64,000 nt of DNA from Blumeriella jaapii (Eukaryota > Ascomycota > Leotiomycetes > Helotiales > Drepanopezizaceae): the NCBI GenBank assembly GCA_009599575.1, contig VWND01000064.1, positions 1,798,001-1,862,000 of the forward strand. The letters are read 5' to 3'. Shown piece after piece: positions 1 through 11,115 of this stretch. The notes beneath the pieces were generated by a model, which had not been told where the DNA came from, searched no databases, and was given only the letters and a program-made list of their open reading frames with translations. How positions within the stretch are numbered: position 1 is the first letter of the stretch; each line of letters begins with the position of its first letter. The position numbers were made by a program, and so were the translations under genes.

Positions 1-2044
1 ACCACACGCCCCTGCCAAAGCTCACTCCGCTTCAATCGCGACTCGCGGCCTCGCTTTTCGGATTCATCATGTTGCTCCTACTGTATCTGCTGCTCACGGC
101 TCCAAATTTCGCATATGCCTCCGAGGTCGACTCGATACGGCCTGAAGACCACAACCATGAGAGATTATTGGAATTTCCGCTCCTGGATGATTACCAGGCG
201 CTCGAAATGGAAGTGAAGACCTATGAAGCGAAGTTCTTTGGAGTGAACAACATGATTGTGTCGAGAGACACGCAGCCGACCCCTCTGATCAACAATCAGG
301 TTGAAGAGACAAACGTGGAGCTAGGTCAGAGCTTCTATTTCGTGTTTTCGAATACTTCGCTATGGGGGGAGAAGTCCCCACCGACACCAGGTTTACCGTC
401 AAAGATCATTGTCGATTCACGGAAGCTTGAGAGGTCATTTGGAGAAGCGTTGGAAGGCGGAATACATGACGATATAGGGGGGGAGCTTAGCAAACGGCAA
501 ACGACCACGGAAACGACCACGGATACAACCACGGAAACGACCACGGAAACCAACAGAACGGTTTACATTACTGTGACTACGTGTGATCAGCCAACCTCGA
601 ATACCACCACGGGCTCTCCACCGCAGCTCCAATTATACGTTTCTCAGTTCCCCAATAATACCAAACCCGGGCCTGGACAGCCTTCCAGCTTGCAGGAGAT
701 GATAGAGCTACAGGGCGGATATGCTTTGCATGAACTAAATGCTACGGGGGATGTGTACATGAGCATACATGCTCAGAATGCCACGGCATTCGGAAGCAAC
801 ATTTACAGTGCCCAAATTGCTGTTTCCATCGATGCGCCATTTCACACGTATTGGGACAGTCCTGATCCGAACCTCTTCCTCGTCGACAGCGACGACTACT
901 CCGCTTTGTTGTTTACTGATCCATTCATAACAGACTCGACCAACACTACGCTGTTTGAAGAGTGGATGAGCCAGCCTCCCCCGTTCGTTATATTTGCCAG
1001 TGATGCCAATGATACCGCCACACTGGGACTGGAGAAGTCATACTGTGGTCTCGAACGGAAATCCACGATTAAATCCAGTGCTACCGGGCAGTCCGCCAGC
1101 ACGATTGTAACTGGCATGACTGCAGTAGGGAACCAAAGTCTCCCGAAACAGTCATTCTTTGTGAACGGATTGGGAGCTGGCAAGACCTACAAGGTATCTC
1201 TGGCAATGAAGGGAAACTACCGCATTTGGTGACTCTGTTGTTGGGGGAGGGGGTCAGGTCTTCGCTCAGACCAGTTTTGATATGCTTCGAGGTATACTTT
1301 GCATTCCCAACCATGGGCTTGTGAGCTAACCATCTACAGAGGGAAACTGTGCTGTGATACACGACCTAACTTTCTGTGACCAAACGGCCTACTCTGTGCC
1401 CTCGAACCCAACCGTCTTCCCTAACATGAGCGCACTAGCAGCTTTCTACGACAACGCCACTCAAGCGAGCTTTGCCAATTTCGAAAAGGTGCTCGCTCAG
1501 ATTCCCTGCGAGACCACGGCTTCGGCGCAATATTCGCTCGCGAGGACGTGTGATGACTGTCGCGAAGCATACAAGATGTGGCTCTGTGCCGTCAGTATTC
1601 CTCGCTGTACAGACTACAGCAGAGAAAACGAGTGGCTGCATGCACGCGCCATCGGGCAACCTTTCCCGAACGGCACCTTCCTCCCCGATGCGGAGCGGGC
1701 AATCGCCAAGACGAAGGCCGGCGTCAACGCCTCGCGGAATGCTCGGATCGACGAGCTTTTGGTGCCGGGCCCGTACAAGGAGGTCTTGCCATGCGACGAG
1801 CTGTGTTTCAATCTCGTGCGGAGCTGCCCTGCGTCGATGGGCTTTGGGTGTCCGCAGTTTGGGGATATGGGGTTTAACGAGAGCTATGGAGTGAAGCCGT
1901 TGTTTCCCGGAGATGCGAGTGGGCGGATCTCGAACATCACGTGCAATTCTCCTGGGACGATATACTACCTCTCGACCGGCAGTCAGGCTCCGCCGTCGAT
2001 CATGCTCCTTCTCGCGAGTATGGTGGTGGGAATCGTTCTATATT

Positions 2045-2046
<2 letters not shown>
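1..2046 (+). CDS. mid1: Mid1-like stretch-activated Ca2+ channel subunit, 5' end outside the window
   Basis: This is the extracellular regulatory subunit of the high-affinity plasma-membrane calcium channel (partner of Cch1). The frame is open from position 3, upstream of the ATG at 69, and reads KLTPLQSRLAASLFGF before the hydrophobic MLLLLYLLL segment. The true start is therefore probably left of the window. Exon 1 runs to 1291 and exon 2 from 1340 to 2046. The intron (1292-1339) has a GTATAC donor, a GCTAAC branch and a CAG acceptor. Exon 2 carries the cysteine-rich Mid1 C-terminus (CDDCREAYKMWLC, LPCDELCFNLVRSCP). It ends in a hydrophobic tail (IMLLLASMVVGIVLY) that could be a GPI signal or membrane segment. 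Many N-x-S/T sites fit an extracellular protein. Reading from the N-terminus into GDSVVGGGGQVF needs one surplus base skipped at about 1224-1227; otherwise a TGA at 1230 stops it. Confidence 0.88.
487..552 (+). repeat. Thr/Glu-coding minisatellite inside Mid1
   Basis: Degenerate tandem copies of a 12-nt unit (ACGACCACGGAA/T) encode a TTTE/TTTD repeat. It sits in a variable linker, where threonines may be O-glycosylated. Confidence 0.7.
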
Positions 2047-2075
<29 letters not shown>

Positions 2076-2505
2076 TTAGAGTATAGACGGGGATGGATTG
2101 CATGGCGTACGGTGGAGCGGGCGTTTAAGGTCACGACGGGGAGTTGATTAGGAGAGAGGCAATCGGATTGGATCGGCACCAAACTGACCAGGAACCGGAG
2201 ATAAGACGAGGTGACATGATGTACAAGATAGCAAACGTAAGCGTACAGTACGGGAGTCTGTCATCGTCGCAAGGTCCTGGCAAGCAAGAGCGAAGTCCAG
2301 GTACATCACATGTACACATACAGTACACATACAACATCCACCCCTGCCTATACTGCAAGTCTACTCAGTACAGGTAGGTAGGCACTCTCTCTGCATGCCT
2401 TTCGGTCTGAAAAGGGGTCTCGCCAAGAGCAGCTGAGATACGCGTGCACAGCGAGTAAGCATCGCATCTATGATTCGCTCTTGGTGAATGGATACGTGAC
2501 TCTTA

Positions 2506-2604
2506 CAGTACTGACCGTCTGTACTGTCTGTACTATCCGCACTGTCTGTACTATCCGTACTGTCTGTACTATCCGTACTGTCCGTACTGTCCGTACTGTC
2601 TGTA
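2506..2604. repeat. 9-bp minisatellite (GTACTGTCT / GTACTATCC)
   Basis: About ten consecutive copies of GTACTGTCT, GTACTATCC and GTACTGTCC are read directly. The unit is a variant of the GTACTGTAC motif found at many other extragenic places here. Confidence 0.85.
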
Positions 2605-2670
2605 GTAGTATGAAACAGCACATAGGCCTATGTACTACTGTATGTAGTAGTATGAAACAGCACTTAGGCC
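2602..2670. repeat. 27-bp direct duplication with palindromic spacer
   Basis: Copies at 2602-2628 and 2644-2670 (starting GTAGTAGTATGAAACAGCAC) differ at one base. The unit ends in TAGGCC and the spacer holds TATGTACTACTGTAT, rich in short palindromes. Confidence 0.85.
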
Positions 2671-4114
2671 CAGGTCCCGTAGCCGAAGGACCCACGGTTC
2701 GAGGCTTCAAGCTCATCGTGCCGGCTCAGGACATGAAGGCATTCCTTGTCTTACTTCGCATTGTCGTCCGATCCCAGCAATATTCTGTACTTCGACATTG
2801 CTGTACCGTACAGTACGTAAATAAAGAAGCACGTCGACGTCCCGGACAGGGCTCCAGGGCTGTCACCGGCGTAGCGCGGTCTGGGCGACGTCGACTGGGG
2901 GCCTGAGCAAACATGCGCCGACGCGAAGAAGAAGTCAGTCAGGATGAGTTGTACAAAGTTTAAATTGCAGTGCCGGCGCACACTCATGCGCGCATAGGGC
3001 ATGAACACCCGGTAGATGAGATTGCGCACGGCGGAAGAAAGCAGAGAAGGGAAGATGCTGGAGGATGTTGGGTGGTAGGTGGTGGATGGCGCATGGTGGA
3101 CATGATGGATGATGGATGATGAATGATGATGATTGTTTCCAGAGGCCGGACCGCTCGGTGCATGATTGGCCCGGGCGGACGCGTGGGGTCGGTGCAGTGG
3201 AAAAGGTGGTGTGCACATAACACGAAGCGAGCGCGTCGACGTGTTTTTCCCTCCCTTCCTTAGCGCCCAGGCCTAGTGGCGGCCTTCTTTTTCTTGGGAC
3301 CTTCGACGTTCAACGACTTGACGAACATTCGAACACGCTCGGAACCAATCGATCGCGCCCCCCAATTTGACGAGCAGAACTCTTTCTCGCCCTTGCTTTG
3401 CGTTCCATTGCTGGCTGGCTGGCTGTGCGCCAAGCTACAGTAGAAGAAGAGCGAGAACATCCTTGTCCGACTGCTGCTGCTGCTGCTGCTGCTGCTGCGA
3501 CCACTCCAGACTACCGTCAGTACAGTCCTACTCCTACTACAACTACAGTACCACTACAGTACCACTACTCCTCCTCCTCCTCCTCTTGCTCCTGCACCTA
3601 CCTGCTCATCTGCAATTCTGCAAATCTTGCATCACTTCCACTCTCTCTTCCACGACTAGCCGCCCGCCCGCCCGTTTTCATCTGCTTTGGCGTCTCTTAC
3701 AGTGCCTACAATACAGACATACTTCCTGCCACCCACCCACCGACTCCACCTTTCTTCGACAACCGCCACCGACTCTCGCCGACAAGAATACACACTCGAC
3801 ACCCATACCATACCTCGACACCTCCAATCCTCCCTGTCTCACGCCGGGAAGAGAATCCTGCTTCCTCTGGCCCTAGGTGGACCCAATCCACTGCAATTTC
3901 GCTCCTCCGCTGCACTCGCAATCCGCCGGTCCTAGCCAGCCCGCGTCACTCCAGCTCGCACGCCCAGCTCCTCCTGCAGACTTTCTGCCTCTCCTCCCCC
4001 CAATCCTCCCAGATAGCTCGCACCAACCCTAATCACTCACACGACTGATTGCATTTGCTGAAGACATCTCGAGGTGCTCTCTGTAACGGCCCCCTTCGGC
4101 GACGTCGACTAGCG

Positions 4115-6398
4115 ATGTCGTCGACGCGTTACTCGCAGCAGCCGCTGCATATTTACCAAGACCCGACGTCCTCTTTCGACCGCGCGCCTATGCCCTCAGA
4201 TCAGGGCTCGAAGACAAAGAAGATGACACCCCTCCATCCAATGATGGATGCGTCGTCGAGGAAGAATTTTCAGCCCGCCCCAGGCTGGACCGAGCAAGCA
4301 GTCCCCTTTCAAGTCGATTCACCAAGCATCTAACTCCCCCTCGAGCGCCACTTTCGACAGCAAGTTGAACTTGGTACCAATGCCCCCGCCCGGAGGCTTG
4401 AAGTACAGCACGGATTCGATGGAGAAGAGACAACCGGTCACGTCGAATGCCAGTCAGCGAAACATGTTCTCGGGCCTCTCGGATGATGCTGCGTTGGACC
4501 AGGAGAACTATCCGCAATCCTTTCACCCAGTTGGCCCCTCATACGACGGGCTCGCTCGCTCGACCTTTGCCCTGGCAGGAGGATTGCACGGAGAGAGACA
4601 AACGAAACGCAAATTGCTAGATTCCGCGCCGATCCATGAATCCAGACCATTCAAGCATGTCAAGGTTGAACAAAGTCAGAGTATGGAGCCGGAGGAGTCT
4701 TTGGAACTTGAGGAACTGCCAGCTCCGGACTCGTTCCCACCCTTGCATGACGATGGATCAAAGCCGCCTCACAGCTACGCTCAATTGATCGGCATGTCGA
4801 TCTTGAGGGCAACGAACCGACGACTTACTCTGGCCCAAATCTACAAGTGGATTTCCGATACGTACTCCTTCTACAATGCTCAAGAGGCTGGATGGCAAAA
4901 TAGCATTCGCCATAACCTCAGTCTCAACAAAGCCTTCATCAAGCAGGAGAGACCGAAGGATGACCCAGGAAAAGGAAATTATTGGGCCATTGAGCCAGGA
5001 ATGGAGCACCAGTTCATCAAGGAGAAGCTGCCCAAGAAACCCGCTGGACCCAATGAGACCACCCCCGTTCTTTCGACCAACCCAAGCCCAGCCAACCTCT
5101 CGGAGACCGCTCAGTTCAAGGCCCCTCCTGCACCCGCCGCAAAGACACCTGAACTCCCTCCTTCACAGCCGGCACAGGCCGTTCCCGAAACCCTGCCTGC
5201 TATCCAGGAGCTCTCTTCGGATGCGACCATTCCCGGATCCGATGCCTGTAATACGGAGCCTGAGAATGATGACGCGACCGAGGTTCCTTCTTCACCTCTG
5301 ATCCACTCCTCGCCCCCCATGGCGGCCATGCACTCGTCCCCTCCGGTTGCCCGGCGTACGCAAAAACAAAACGATACCCCGCCACCAGTCCCTCGCTTTT
5401 CTTCGTCCTCAAGGACGCGCTCACGCAAACGCAAATACGCCTCTATGGACGACAGTGGATACTTCTCGTCTCTCGACTCATCAGCCCTGCGTGGCCCTCG
5501 CCGGTTGCTCACCTCGGAAGCAGGCCGACCCATCATCAAACGAGGCCGTGCTGAGGAGGAAATTGCTCGCCTTCGTGGCTCTTCGTACGACAGCCCAACG
5601 AAGGCTCGTGCTCTCTTTGCTCCTGCATCGTCATCGCCTATGCGCCTTGGTGCCACGAAGAAGGACTACTCCCAAATGCTACCACCTCTCACGCCCGCTG
5701 TGAAGCTAAAGGCTCCTGTTCGACCTCCATCATCCGTTTCTCCAAATACGAATCTCAAGCTTCACCGTGACAAAGTACGTGAGATGGTCGGCTCTCCGCT
5801 CCGTGGAATGACTACCCTTGATGAACACAGCGCCCCGTGGAGTCCTGCCTTTCACCTCGATGATACGAACTCAATGTTTCAAGACTTCAGTACCGATTAT
5901 GATATCTTCACTGATGGTTGCTCCAATGCGTTTGCCGTCAGCAATGGCTCTCCTGAAAAGAGGTCAGCGAAGCGACCCCGCTTAGACCGAACGAGATCCG
6001 CGAACGTTCTCGCAGATATCTCGAGCTCCAGCCCCCACAAGAAGCTTTCTTCTGCCCCTCTTCTCAAGTTCGCTCCCAGTTTGAACAACTTTGGCTCCCC
6101 TCTGAAGGGTCGTGGGTTCTTGGATTCACCAAACAAAAACTTGTCGCCTGCTAAGCTGCTGGGTCTCACTTCTCCGTCCAAAATTGCAAGCCCCAACTTC
6201 AATCTCGGCGCTTTTGATCTTCCGCAAGATGACTTATTTGACTCCGAATTCTTGTCTGAGGACGTCGACGAGGGATGGGATATCATGCAAGGCTTCCAAA
6301 AGATCGGCGCGGCTTCTGGCACTGCTTCTATGCAAGCAGGAAAGAGGTCACCGAGGGCTCGACCTTCTCTTGGCCGGAGCTTCACATCTCGCTTCTAG
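4115..6398 (+). CDS. Forkhead transcription factor (Sep1/Hcm1-like, no FHA domain), apparent +1 frameshift
   Basis: Nuclear DNA-binding regulator with one forkhead (winged-helix) domain encoded at about 4761-5025, starting KPPHSYAQLIGMSIL. The recognition helix WQNSIRHNLSLNKAF and wing segment GKGNYWAIEPG are intact. No FHA domain is visible, so it resembles Hcm1/Sep1 more than Fkh1/2. The long C-terminal part is disordered and rich in Ser/Pro, with many SP/TP sites (for example SPFKS, SSSPHKK, GSPLKGRG), which suggests CDK control. I chose the ATG at 4115 because that frame gives a plausible N-terminus (MSSTRYSQQPLHIYQDP), but it ends at 4333. The domain frame opens only at 4245, with an ATG at 4248. 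Skipping one base at about 4272-4290 joins them into 760 residues. If that is wrong, the start is 4248. No intron is seen. Confidence 0.88.
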
Positions 6399-7564
6399 GG
6401 ATGAGCCACGATGCGTAACGAATTTTCTTTGTCGTCAGATCCAACATCATTGCAGTAAGGAGAAGGAAATCGACGAGATCACGAAATTACGATTTTCACA
6501 CGTCGCGCTGCATCGATAGAATGGCTTGGTTCTACGTGCGAGAAATGATAGGACAGGCACAATTGGATGCAGAAGCTCACGTTTCTTGATTACGCTGGGT
6601 TGGAGAGATGGAACGCTGGATACGATACACGGGAAGCAATCCGGCCACACGGCTCACTTTCGGATTTTCTTGTTGATGATAATGATGTTGGACTACGTCT
6701 GTCTTCCTGTTTGAAGTACATACTATTTTTCTTTGCTCTTGCCGTATTTTCACCCGTCACTTTACTTCGGTAGCGTTTGCTTTGCGGTGTTTTGTTGTCT
6801 TGTGCGTGGGCTCGGGCTCGAGCTCGAGGGCACGTCGGATTCATGCGATTCATGCGGCTACAGCGGGATGGGACGGCACGGAACGGGGACTTCTGGGGGA
6901 TGTGAACGCTGATACTACCCATGGTACGGGTTGTTAAGCGTAGGAACGAGAATGAGATTGAAATTCAAACTGATCACTGTGCCTGGCTGCTGCTTGCTTG
7001 TTTGTCGTGATATTCAGGAGGGGGTAAGAACTTTCCTCATTTCGTAACAAAGGGATGATCTCACCTCCTTGACAATGAGATAGTTAGATACCTATCCGTC
7101 CTCAGGGACAAAAGGGACAAAGGATGCCTGCCTACCTTACCTAGGCGAGCCAACATAGGGAGAGTGGAATCAATGTATCACTTACTGTACCTACCTACCT
7201 AGGTACCTACAGCACCTAAACCGGGGTGCCAAAAGTGTTTGTGCATGGCCCCAATGCCCAATTGAACTAAACGCACTCTCTTGTTTTAACTCAACTACAA
7301 TCGAATCGTCAGCACCACAACTCGCCGTTTCATAAGACAAGTCAAACAAAAAAAAGCCTTTCACGTCGACACGTCGTCGCCCTGCCCTTCGCCGCTTCGC
7401 ACAGCGTTGCACGCAGTCGATCGCGTATAGTATAAAGCGCACCAGAGCACCAGAGACGATCAGATCGGTTGGTTGGCTTGTGCAAGACGGGCTAGCCACG
7501 CCGCCGCTGTAGGTTTGCTTTGTCCGAATTCTTGCTTCACCTGCTCAGATCTTTCCTTTCTCTC

Positions 7565-7591
7565 TTTTTTTTTTTTTTTTTTTTTTTTTTT
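7565..7591. repeat. Poly-T run (27 nt)
   Basis: Uninterrupted T run read directly. Confidence 0.9.
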
Positions 7592-7856
7592 CTCAAAATC
7601 TTGCATCCAAATTTTTTTCATTTTCTTTTATTTCTGGTTGGGAAATGCTGATTATGCACAATCCCTCTTCTTGTACTGTAGGTCTCCATTCGTGTTCGAT
7701 GGGATTCGTGCCAAAGCCACGTGTGTGTGTGTGTCGTCGGCCAGTAAGTCGGCCAGTCAGTCAGTCGAGCACTTACAGTATGTACAGTACAGTACCCTAG
7801 ATCCATCCCACTGTTTGCGACCTCTCTTTTTGTCATGTCTTTCTAGGAGGGAAGAA

Positions 7857-7858
<2 letters not shown>

Positions 7859-7897
<39 letters not shown>
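7859..7897. repeat. Poly-C run (39 nt)
   Basis: Uninterrupted run of 39 C. Such a long C homopolymer is rare and hard to sequence, so the length is uncertain. Confidence 0.9.
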
Positions 7898-7904
<7 letters not shown>

Positions 7905-8144
7905 GAGGGTTCCAGATCATCTCTGATCGATGGTTCGTTCTCCCGTCGTTTACGCCCCAAGGAGAAGGCAAGTGAGAGAGTGAGTAGCGTACGGTAGCTT
8001 GCGTGGAGTCTCTGTGGGCGTGATTGTGAATGCAAGGAAGGGTGTCGAGCGCATCGTGAAGTCGGAGACGATGGAGAAGGAGAAGAAGGAGAAGAAGAAG
8101 TCCCAGCGAGGCGCCTTCTCGCTGACTCGGTCACCACTCCCACT

Positions 8145-8165
8145 CATACACACATACACATACAA

Positions 8166-8202
<37 letters not shown>

Positions 8203-8222
8203 TACATACATATATATATATA
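8145..8222. repeat. CATACA/CACATA microsatellite ending in TA run
   Basis: About a dozen copies of a 6-bp ACACAT unit, followed by CATACATACA and a short TATATATATA tract. Confidence 0.9.
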
Positions 8223-8262
8223 GCCACTCTAGACCGATCTCCTCCAAGATAGCCACACAGAC

Positions 8263-8521
8263 CCAGCCAGCCAGCCAGCCAGCCAGGAGGAATATTCCCT
8301 CGCGGTGTGATTAGGATGTGCAGATACATACAGTACATACCTACTGCACTGCACCGCAGTGTACGGATTCCGCCAAGAAGCCCCTTGCTTCCTCCTCCTC
8401 CTCCACCTCCTCCTCCACCAGATGGCCAGACCCCACCCCCCGGCAAAGCAAAGCAAGGCAAGGCAAGGCAGAGGAGAGGAGATGAGACGAGTACGGCTGG
8501 CTGGCTGGCTGGCTGGCTGGT
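8263..8521. repeat. Inverted tetranucleotide arrays (CCAG)n ... (GGCT)n
   Basis: A CCAG array at about 8263-8286 and its reverse complement, a GGCT array, at about 8495-8521. The arms could pair into a stem of about 22 bp with a loop of about 210 nt. A CTCCTC-rich stretch (8391-8420) lies between them. Confidence 0.75.
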
Positions 8522-9243
8522 GGGCTCCAGATGAAACGCGAGTGAACATGTGAAAATACAACACATGCCCCCCCCCCCAACACCGAGCCGGGGTGATGGC
8601 ATGGAGAGAGAGAAGAAGAAGAAGAAGAGAATGGAAGGAAGGCGAAGGTGCCGACAGCCCAAGGTTGTACGGAGATAGAGAGAGAGAGACGAACGGACCG
8701 TTGTGTGTAGGTGGGCGAGTGCGGGAGAGAGTGAAGGGGTGAATTTCACATCAAATGATTTATCTAGGCAAAAAAGGTAGGCGGGTATGGCAAAGAAAGT
8801 AGAGGCTAGAGCCCCTCTTACCTCTTGACAGCCATAGGGTATGGTGACTCCGAGAGACCGAGCGACCGACGAGTGAGTGAGTCGACCGACGAGTGAGTGA
8901 GTGCTGTGACATACCTATCTATCTATGCAAACATTATCCTGCCCCCTCGGCCCGTTTTCTACCTATACACCTGGAGCACCCTCGCTAAACTCACAAAGCG
9001 CCGCGCCAGAACTGTGCCTATACCCTACCTGCTCACTGAAATAATAGACCCAATGACACTCTCGTACACCCCGAGACTAACGCCTTTTCGCCACGGATCA
9101 CCTACTGAAAGCGTTACAGCAAGAGCCCTCGAATCAGCCTTGGCCCCCGCATCCATTGGCGTTGGATTGCCAGACCTTGGCTGCTCTCACCTCGAATCCC
9201 CTGCCAAACCCGTAATAACATCATTCATCGAGACCGAGCCGGT

Positions 9244-11115
9244 CTAAGCCAGCGCCTCAGTCCCCATGGCCGTCAGTGCACTTCCCCCACTGTCCCTGTC
9301 GACCTTCCGGCTCAGCACGAACGATTCTGCGCCGGCCAACTCTTCCGCGTCGAAATCCCAATCCCGCCAGAAGTCCCGTTTCCCCCTCGCCGCTCGCTTC
9401 ACCCAGCCCGGTAGAAGGCCGCCGCGGACTTTGTACGTCCAATAGTCTTTGTGTTCGTAATCATAAGGAACGATGCGGCCACCAGAGGCTTTAGCGATGA
9501 GCCAGGTGCCTGTGTTGAGGATTGTGTAGCTGACTATGCCGACGATAAGGCCGTACGCGATCGAGTAAGTGAAGGGCATCATGGCCATGGTGAGGAATGC
9601 GGGAATGGAGTCGCCAACATAGCGCCAGTTGATATCAACGCATGCGCGAGCCATCATCGCGCCGACGAGAATGAGCGTACACCCTGTAGCCCAAGAAGGT
9701 ATACTGGCAAAGATGGGGGCGAAAAATATGGAGACGAAGAAACAGAGACCGGTGACGCAGGCAGTGATACCGGTCGTTCCCCCTTCTGATATACCGGCTC
9801 CCGATTCTATAAAGGCTGTCACGGGAGGACAGCCGAAGAGTGATCCTATGGTGATGCCCAAGGCGTCGACGATGTAGGCGACAGCGCTGCCTTCGAAGTC
9901 TTGCGTATCCTCGTCGATGGCTCCGCAGAATCGCGCCATCGAGTAGAGCGTTCCTGTGCAGTCCAGGATATCGACGTAAAGAAAGGTAATCAACGCCACA
10001 AAGAACTGGCCGGTGTGTGGTCCACTGATTTGCCAGTCTTGCGCAGCCAGGACGTTTTTGATAGGGTGAAGTGTGACGACCTTTTTGAAGAATTCGAAAG
10101 AGGAATCGCCAGCCGGGCTATGGGGGAAGTATGTGACCGGAGTACTGCGCGGCCAAGAGATGATAGAGACGAGAAAGATGCCCGCAATGATGGCTCCTTT
10201 GACGCGGTACATCATCAAAAATGCGGTGAAGACTCCCCCGCAGAAGATGCCCAGCCACAAGGTTGGGTTGCGCATCCTTTCGCCCGTGCAGGTTCCCTTC
10301 TCGGGGTCGAGAAGAGCAGGAACACAGCCCGCCAAAGCAAAGGGTTCGTTGGTACTGGGCCCCCCCGTGATGGCGCCAATCCCCGAGCCGTAGGTCAACC
10401 CAATGAGGGCAATGTAGAGCCCGATGCCAGCGCCGCTGGCGATCTTGAGACTTCGTGGGATCGTGCGAGCTAACCATTGTCTCAGCCCGAGTATCGAAAG
10501 TAGGACGAAGATGAGTCCCTCGACAAAGACAGCGGTCAAAGCCAAGCGGTACGGGACGACGCCCGAGCCATTGGGCCCCACGACCTGGTACGTAAAGTAG
10601 GCGTTCAAGCCCATCCCAGGACCCAGAGCGATGGGCATGTTTGCGAAAAGTCCCATACAGAAGCTGGTTAAGCACGAGATGGCTGCTGTAGCCGTCACCA
10701 TGTCTCGGTTGATCTCTTGCTTGCAGCTATCGTACACAAGGGTTGATGGATTGCTTGGGATGCGACAGTGCTTGTCCGCAGGGTACATGTCATTGGATTC
10801 GCATATGCAGGTACCTCCACTGGCTGCTTCCAAGTCAGTAGGGTATCAGGAGCGGGGAGGAGACGAATACGTGCCCGCAACTATGGATGCGTTGACGGAG
10901 ATGATGTAGGCCATGGCAAAAAACGTCGCAAGACCGGCCCTGATCTCCGTGATAAATCTCGAGCCTTTCCTCTCGAGGGGATGCTCGGAGAACTCCAACC
11001 TAAAGTGTCGACCCACCGGGCTTCGAGCGACCGTCATATTCGTCTTCTCGATCTGCAGAGCGTTAGCATCGATGCGACGCGTGTGAGAAGCAAGCTGGGG
11101 ACGGACCCAACCCAT
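9244..11115 (-). CDS. azgA: AzgA-family adenine/guanine/hypoxanthine permease
   Basis: Plasma-membrane purine transporter of the AzgA branch of the xanthine/uracil permease superfamily (H+ symport of adenine, guanine and hypoxanthine is known for the family). Exons on the minus strand are 11107-11115, 10871-11052 and 9244-10819, giving 588 residues, a normal length. Exon 1 is only three codons (MGW). Intron 1 (11053-11106) has a perfect GCTAAC...CTGCAG end. Intron 2 (10820-10870) joins NASIVAGT to GGTCICES. The joined N-terminus reads MGW-IEKTNMTVARSPVGRHFRLE, then GLATFFAMAYIISVNASIV, as in AzgA proteins. Signature segments are present: MPIALGPGMGLNAYFTY, SGAGIGLYIALIGLTYGSG and FGCPPVTAFIESGAGISEGG. 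About a dozen hydrophobic segments follow. No truncation is visible. Confidence 0.95.

Larger units (their letters stand above)
2047..4114. other. Gene-free interval with microsatellites and forkhead 5' leader
   Basis: No convincing gene is seen. It starts with a GA dinucleotide run (about 2046-2073) just after the Mid1 stop. It then holds a 9-bp GTACTGTC-type minisatellite, a 27-bp duplication, and a pyrimidine-rich stretch (about 3240-4110) with CTG, CTC and TACTAC runs. That last part is probably promoter and long 5' UTR of the forkhead gene. Open frames here are low-complexity. Confidence 0.6.
6399..9243. other. Gene-free interval with homopolymers and microsatellites
   Basis: No gene is supported. 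It holds the forkhead 3' region, two CCTAGG-centred palindromic stretches (7128-7148, 7187-7210), a T-run, a C-run, a CATACA array and inverted CCAG/GGCT arrays. A tandem copy of GACCGACGAGTGAGTGAGT lies at about 8865-8902. The longest open frames here are poly-Pro, poly-Gly or YVYV-type repeats, not genes. Part of 8900-9243 is probably azgA 3' UTR. Confidence 0.6.

Noticed and set aside
2680..2720. tRNA B-box-like GGTTCGAGGC
   Set aside because: No matching A box or cloverleaf could be drawn around it.
8144..8749. 201-codon minus-strand frame (Leu/Pro-rich, then YVYV/CMCM)
   Set aside because: Spans CATACA and CCAG arrays; composition is simple repeat.
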